Assembly (NCBI GenBank): GCA_964017065.1
Contig: OZ024790.1
Location: forward strand, 1,306,904 to 1,370,903
From: Haliclona indistincta
Lineage: Eukaryota > Porifera > Demospongiae > Haplosclerida > Chalinidae
Reading direction: 5' to 3'
Length of the DNA stretch: 64,000 nucleotides
Below, piece after piece: positions 57,779 to 64,000 of this stretch. Numbering within the stretch: position 1 is the stretch's first letter; each line of letters starts with the position of its first letter. A program made the translations under genes and the position numbers. The notes below the pieces were generated by a model that worked only from the letters and a program-made list of their open reading frames with translations, ran no database searches and was not told the DNA's origin.

Positions 57779-59618
57779 TTACCCTCAAATATATACACTA
57801 TCTATAGCAGACCTTTAAATTTATGTATAGTTTTTATCATAATAAATATTTTGTTCAAATTTTCTATTTTTATTGTCATAAATTATTTTGATATCATTAT
57901 AATTATAGTACTGGTGACAAACAAGTCTGTCTTGTTTAGAAAGATTAAAAGTTTGTTACAGCTCAGTACAGTCTGGTATTCTGTCTCTGGGTTTTTAGTT
58001 CATTGTTCCAAAGCTGTTTCATTCTCAACCACCGACAATCAGCTATAATAATCACAAAAAGAGGCAGAATGTGTTCACGTACAGAAAGATTTTATGCAGA
58101 AAATTGCTTTAGTGTCAATGAATAGCTTATGTAGTGCTTTAAAGCACAAAAATAAAGAAACTGAATACTCAGAGGGCCGTTGAATCTGAAGTGAAACAGA
58201 GCAAAACAAAAACCGTTATTAAAATTTCCAGATGGCTGAGTGAGTGAGTGGGTGGGTGACTGGGTGGGTGGGTGGGTGGTTGAGTGAGTGAGAGGGTGGG
58301 TGGGTGGGTGGGTGATGTAGGTGCTCACTGACAAATCTTGTCAGTGTTACACAGCAATTCAAATTTGATATCTCTTCTACTCTTCCTCCTCATTGTCTGG
58401 ACACTCGGACTAAGTTCTACGAACTACACAATCAGTTCTATCATAGACCTATGAACTACACGATGACAAGGCATGTCTGACTGTTAGTTTCTCCAGAATT
58501 TGCAACATGTAATAAAAAGCTCACAAACCTTACATTTACATAACAAAACTTCAGTCTGTACAGAGAGAGACATGTGTATGACACTAAGTTATGTCACAAT
58601 GACATAATCATGACTTCAGTTAGGATGGTGCTGTGCAGTGATTTCAATGTCCTCTTACTATATCTTGACTAAAGTGAGTAAAGTACATAGATACAACAGA
58701 TAGAGTGAAGTACAACAGTACAGCTCATAGGTCATACTATACTATACATCTTGATAAATTAATGCAACTAGGTCCACAGGACAGTGCAATGGGTTATAAA
58801 GTGCATCAGTACGAAGAGGTCCATTACCCAGTACACAGCTGCTAATAACAGAAGTGCAGTGCATTGAGTACAAGAGATAGAGTGAAGTACACTCAGGCAG
58901 TGCCGCACTTAAGTGTAAAAAATACTATCAGATGCACCGGTCAAGGTGTATAGGTAGATTATAGTGCAATCAGTATGATGAGGTCTAGTAAGCTGCTTAG
59001 ACTATATTATTATCAGAAGTGTGAAGTACAACCAGGTGCACTGGTGTGTAATAGTACAGTGCACAGGTACACACACACTCTCCCTCTCTCTCCACTGACT
59101 AGTACATAATGTAATACATAATTATGATAATACTATACCTTGTATTACAATAGAAGATACGTAGTAGGTTCATATGCTTCTTGAACGAGATGGATGAGCT
59201 ACTGTTTAAAATCAAAAGCAACAACCTGTCTGACAATGAACTCTCCATAGAGCAGTGCTCATTCCCACCCATGCGTGCAGCAGAGGGATGCAGTTAAACA
59301 GGTTTAGTACTACCGGTGAATTGTTGGAATCCCCTCTCTGTAGACCAGTCAGTGAGACTAGACAAGCTTGTGTAGAAGAGAAAATATCTTGAATTGGACC
59401 TGAGTATGACTTTAGACAGTAGTGCACGAGATAGTTTTGATGTTCAAGCTAAAAATAACTGTCATTTTCACAAAAATCGTTCACATAAATTTTTATGCTG
59501 CCCAGATAAAATATTTTAATTTTAAAACTATTATTTTTTTCTTGTATAAACTCATTAATAAATTAATAGCAAAATTTGAAATGTAGTATGATGAGCAATG
59601 GTGTAGCACTAGTTAGTC
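57779..59618. other. Intergenic region between II-5 and P2
   Basis: Convergent 3' flanks of II-5 (plus) and P2 (minus). Homologous to 50,298-52,422 but without the mariner MITE. Contains the simple repeat at 58,215-58,318 and the conserved minus-strand CPDNEEEE-stop stretch (about 58,380-58,405). No gene is called. Confidence 0.5.
58215..58318. repeat. (GGGT/GAGT)n simple repeat
   Basis: About 100 bases of GAGTGAGTGGGTGGGTG-type tetranucleotides. The paralogous place after II-4 has only about 30 bases of it. Confidence 0.9.
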
Positions 59619-62600
59619 TCAGCTCCATTGAGATAGGCTTAATTTATATTCTTCTAAGTTGGTAGCAGTGATATTCACTATGTTGTGATCAGTCGCTGAG
59701 CTGTCTGTTGCTTCAAGGCAGTGTCCTCCATTAGTGCTGTCTTTACCACCAGCTTGACTAACAACCTACACAGGAGACAGTATCAGATAAAGTGTATAAA
59801 AAAGTGCTATTGTATTTCTTCTAAAGATTCTGCGCCTCCTACATGTGTTTTTCCGGCACACGCTGAAATGCGTACTAAACCTCAAAATTTCGGCAAGTGC
59901 TTTAGTTCTTCGTCATAGTCGCCTGACGTGGAAAGATTTCATAGAACAGAGCTGTAGACATGTTTTCGTTCAAAAACGTGCTCGTTGCCGCACCACCAAT
60001 TATTCGGAACTTCTGTCACAAGTATTAATTGGGCAAGCAAATCTGAAATTATTTATTTTGCGGCAAATAATATTTTTAGAAGAAACACAGTACTTGAAAT
60101 ACATTCTCGCTAAGGTTTTGAAAATGAAAAGTTTTAGGGGCATAGTATAGACCATGTAAGTGGTCCACAATTAGAGCATATTACCATATTTTCTCAAATA
60201 ACCGTTCAGGTTCGGGGTCTTCTATAAACACCGAGTATAAGACATTCTACAAATTGGTGCAACTTTTTGAGTTTTAGTACATTTGTCCTTGCAACGGGAA
60301 AGAATCCTGATAGTAGACCATTAATTTAGAGAGTGGTTATTCTGATAAAACCCATGCAGGCTTTGAAATTAAACACCCGGGCACTAAATAGAAGAAAATA
60401 GTATGCATATCTGAACAAAAAGTCGAAAAGCAAGATTTTTACGCGATGAATAAATTCAAATGTAAATGGAATGTTGGCAAGACTAATAATTTCACTTCAA
60501 ACAGAACAGCACTAGACCCTATGTCTAACCTGGACACTGAGCTTTCTAAAGCCTTCTCCAGAAAAGAGGAATTTTTCAAAGAACTCACAAACATCAGATT
60601 TAGTAACTGAACTCAGCACCTCAGCCTGTAGAGAGGAATGACCAAACACAGAATAAAAGAAGCTGTAAAAAATAATGGTCAATATCAAGAACAACACAGA
60701 TAGTGTGAACGTATATAATTTCCGTAACAGTTTCCGTACGAACACTGTATGAATCGTGCAGCGTGCTAGACACTATACTCTAGCACCCAATACACTGCAA
60801 GCAGTTTTCGAACGGTCCATACCTCTTGCACTAGATGGTCAAATCGATAAGTTCCTTGCACCACCTCTATCCAGTTCCTACCAATCTCTTCATCAAGTGA
60901 CACATCATCCTCTAGTTTCTGTTCCTTCAGAGCACTGACCTGTAATACCAACAAACACACATCATGTACTGTACTGATACATAACTATACTACCGTAGAT
61001 CTGGAAATTTTTACGTATCCAAATTATCAAATTTTTAGTGAATTTAATGTTAGCTTAAGTGCGCAAATAGTGCGCATTGATTAATCCAATGAGGGTAAAA
61101 TTTCGCGTATTTAATTCTTGTCGTAAGTACGAACGACGAAAATATTTTGACACTGAAAATTTCATTTACGGTACAATTTACTTCGATCAATAACTCCATC
61201 AACAACACATCTTGATAGAACAGCTTACTGATTTTACCATAACTGAAGAGATTAATTTTTCTGGCAATGCTTTCTGAGTGCTCGATAAATATTAAATTTT
61301 ATTTTAGGTAATTTTTATCTTTGAAATTTACTGTTCGTATTCAGGCGATTTTATTGTGGTCTAACTACTAACAATCTGTGACTCACATGACTAGCAAAGT
61401 CCTCGTCAGACATAGAGTTAAGTTGAGACTTGAAATTGACTAGAAACTGATTAATACGCTCACTCACATGAACCACACTATATACATGAGGAGAGGGAGG
61501 GAGGGAGAGGGAGGGAGGAAGGGAGGGAAAGAGAGAAGGAAGGGAGGGAGAGGGAAGGGAGGGAGGGATAGAGCAAATCACGTAAACACTTTTTCAGTGC
61601 AGTTCTGTTGACTTGACTAACAAGAATTGCATACAAAATTAAACCATGACTCATTACAAATTTGTCGATCACTGAAAATCAGCATAACTTAGAAATTTTA
61701 GCTTGTTTCTTTTGTTGCTAGCAAAAATTATTAAATTATGAGAATTGTATAAAGTTCCAAGCTAGCGTTTAGTCTTCGTCACAATCGTGCAATTTTATGG
61801 AAGCCTTTTTATGTATTTTGTCACTATGCTAGTGTGATCACTATCATCATATTATGTCTTCACCTGAATTTGTTAGCTTGAGTGATGACCTTGATAGAGA
61901 GCCCATTGACCACACCCATTGTGAGATGATCATTGACTGACACATCATAGCTGTATCAAAATGTAATGCAGGAAATAAAGGGTTAAACATTGCCCTCTCC
62001 TTACCCCAGTTGCTGTTTAGTTCTCAACTCATCAAAACACGGCTCAGACATACAGTCCTAATTATAGAGACAAGAAAGAAATATTGAAATGTAGTATTCA
62101 GTACTGTATCTACTATAATAGTAGATAGTGTCCTATGGTATTACAGTACTTACCACTAGTAGCTCCAGTAGTACAGTATCTCGTGTTGAATATACTGAAC
62201 ACTGAATGAGAGAATAAACAAACGTATCATTGAGAAAAAGACTTTCAAGAAGCAGAAAAATCAAAGTAGACACACTGCCAGAAAACAAAGTTTTATAGAC
62301 AGTAACAAAAGATGTACGAGTATAGGAGCTTGCCATTTCAAAAAGCGTATAGCGGTGGAATATCAGAAAATAAATGCACAGTCAGAAGAACATATGTCCT
62401 ACTAGCTAGGCCTGTATGATTCCTTATAATAGAACAAATATTGCATTTTTTCCAAACCGTCAAGCAATGGAAATATTTGTGCAATTCAAAGTTGTACATT
62501 CTTTGGTACAAGCTCCCGATGAAGGTTATTGTATTTATGGACAGCTAAAGTGGGACTTATAAAATCGAGGCTCGAGAACTGAACACATCACTATAATTAA

Positions 62601-64000
62601 AGAAAATAAAAAGATTTCTATCGAAATCAAGAGGATGTAGGGTTGTGAAATCTACTACTGGTCCACAATGTAAACTAACAAGGAACAAGCATGGAATGGT
62701 AACACGATTGACTTGCTAACAGACCATAGATCCCTACATCAGTGGCTGCTTTGGCTGACTATAGCTAGTTCTGTTAGTTGCTGTTGATTGACACCCGACG
62801 TGCATTCTTATGTACAGCCACTGATGTAGGGATCTATGGTCTGTTAGCAAGTCAATCGTGTTACCATTCCATGCTTGTTCCTTGTTAGTTTACATTGTGG
62901 ACCAGTAGTAGATTTCACAACCCTACATCCTCTTGATTTCGATAGAAATCTTTTTATTTTCTTGTTTGTGTCCTTTTTTCTTATTCAGTGATGTGCAGTT
63001 CAATATCATGCATGTACTGAGCCGTCTTTGTTTCCACCATTGGTTTAGTTTTCCTGATATTGATGGCTTTTCTTTATTAACAATTTTAAACTTGTAGCTA
63101 AAAAATAATTGTTATGCTGTATATCAGGTCGCCTACGCATAGTGCATGCATGCAGGCTAGGCATGCATTCGAGCCCCGCCCACACTTGTTTGTAGACCAT
63201 GCGGCGGTTATAATGATCTGGCGAGCGCAGAACGTTGATTCTACACGAGTTTACAGTTCTTCGACGACTCCAGGTAAGTATGTGTTCTCCGTGTTCCATA
63301 CGGCGCGGCTATACTCAAGCTAGTGCTCGGTCACGTGCGCTAGCCACTGCTTGGTCACGTGCGTATTGCGCAATCACACTAATGGCGTCTAACACTTAGC
63401 TGACAATGGATCACGATCGAGAACTCGCGGAATGTATATCGCCGTTTCGCTAAAAACAAAGTTCAAAAGGCACATGCCAGGAGAATTTCACGACTGTTCG
63501 TGGGTGTTTTGGTCTCGGCACTGCTCGTGTAAAGGTGCTAGGCGAGTGGAAAGAAAGAAAGAAAGAAAACGAAGATGACGAAACTCGATTTTCACCGTTT
63601 CCAGGTTCGTCACTTTAGTAACAATTTCGAGCCATCTCCTTGCTACTGTAAGATGGGGCAACGCCAGAGAGCAGATCTAAGTGTTTATGGACGTATAAAA
63701 TTCATCACCAGGTGAAATATCAGCGTTTGAACGCTAATACATTGCATGTAGCCGCCATCTTTTTTTCTCGTTCAACCCTACATAGGGAGTCACTACCGTG
63801 CCTCCCTAATTATGTAAAGAAATAACTGTGAGATTACGCATGATAGTCACATGATAATCACCTGATAGAGGTTAGTGACAGCATTACTAGGTGAGTTAGG
63901 ATCCATGTTATCAGCATGTAACACTACCTCTGTGTTGGACGGTATCTGAACGACCTAACAACAAATAAAAGAGACAGCATACACTACAAGAGAAGAAGTT
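59619..64000 (-). CDS. P2: nardilysin-like M16 metallopeptidase, C-terminal part (partial, 5' exons beyond the window)
   Basis: Eight exons on the minus strand: 63,954-63,862; 62,201-62,154; 62,057-62,005; 61,950-61,864; 61,477-61,387; 60,939-60,823; 60,625-60,530; 59,765-59,619. They join in frame (732 nt, 243 residues plus stop). The order of segments, VLHADNMDPNSPSNAVTNLY, YSTRDTVLLELLV, SEPCFDELRTKQQLGYDV, GLSIKVITQANK, INQFLVNFKSQLNSM, DEEIGRNWIEVVQGTYRFDH and EVLSSVTKSDVCEFFEK, follows the C-terminal M16 domains of nardilysin/insulysin; the E-E-x-x-R-N-W pattern favours nardilysin. The zinc site lies upstream, outside the window. The family cleaves peptides at dibasic or hydrophobic sites, mostly in the cytosol. 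The C-terminus ends LSQWS. Intron 1 as seen here contains Helitron-like copy H6. Confidence 0.85.
61492..61569. repeat. Purine tract (GGGA/GGAA)n upstream of a P2 exon
   Basis: GGGAGGGAGGGAGAGGG-type sequence on the plus strand. On the coding strand it is a long C/T tract ending about 15 bases before the acceptor of the exon at 61,477. The plus strand could form a G-quadruplex. Confidence 0.9.
62600..63809 (+). mobile_element. Helitron-like element, copy H6 (1,210 bp), in a P2 intron
   Basis: Begins AAGAAAATAAAAAGATTTC and ends CTCCCTAA between A and T. Left arm from 62,600, inverted right arm ending near 62,965 (spacer shortened), 3' hairpin TAGGGAGTCAC / GTGCCTCCCTA with one mismatch. Contains two GGTCACGTGCG-type motifs near 63,330 and 63,352. 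No transposase. Confidence 0.9.

Overview
This is an intron-rich, AT-rich animal genomic window. Introns are short (mostly 45-110 bp), splice sites are GT-AG, and most exons begin and end in phase 1. The commonest products are type I membrane proteins built from Ig-like and fibronectin type III (FN3) domains. The style (compact introns, FN3/Ig receptor arrays, many MITE-like elements) suggests a sponge, most plausibly a demosponge such as Amphimedon. That is inference from style, not a database match.

Layout. (1) 1-10.9 kb, minus strand: a family of Ig + five-FN3 + TM receptors. Two copies are intact (B, 1536-4802, 866 aa; C, 6147-9389, 872 aa), with pseudogene A at the left edge, an eroded relic between B and C, and collapsed pseudogene D. 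(2) 10.35-46.66 kb: three tandem copies (U1-U3) of a ~12-kb block. Each block carries, in order, a relic of the B/C family (minus), a small six-cysteine secreted protein gene S (minus), a type I Ig/FN3/TM receptor gene (plus) and a type II Ig/FN3/TM receptor gene (plus). S and type I are pseudogenes in U1 and look intact in U2 and U3; type II looks intact in all three. (3) 46.66-61.4 kb: a divergent type II gene (II-4), a truncated copy of the 3' end of a nardilysin-like M16 peptidase gene (P1), a type I fragment (I-4), a recombinant type II gene (II-5), and then the parent nardilysin-like gene (P2, minus), which runs off the right edge at 64,000.

Mobile and repetitive DNA. At least six copies of one ~1.2-kb non-autonomous Helitron-like element occur. 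They insert at A^T without target duplication, end in a CTAA hairpin, and start with a 150-bp inverted repeat. There are also two Tc1/mariner-type MITEs (TA duplications), one hAT-like MITE, a 67-bp intronic minisatellite whose copy number differs in each type II gene, a 103-bp minisatellite between blocks, and a 30-bp perfect palindrome in a type II intron.

How it fits together. The window reads as an actively duplicating and recombining cluster of cell-surface recognition-type receptors. All three architectures have a signal peptide, an Ig-like N-terminal part, FN3 repeats, one TM helix and a short tail. The B/C tails end in a conserved SVYEHM motif and the type II tails contain YYSI. Copy-number change, chimeric genes and many pseudogenes are what an adhesion or allorecognition-type cluster would show, but no function is demonstrated by the sequence.
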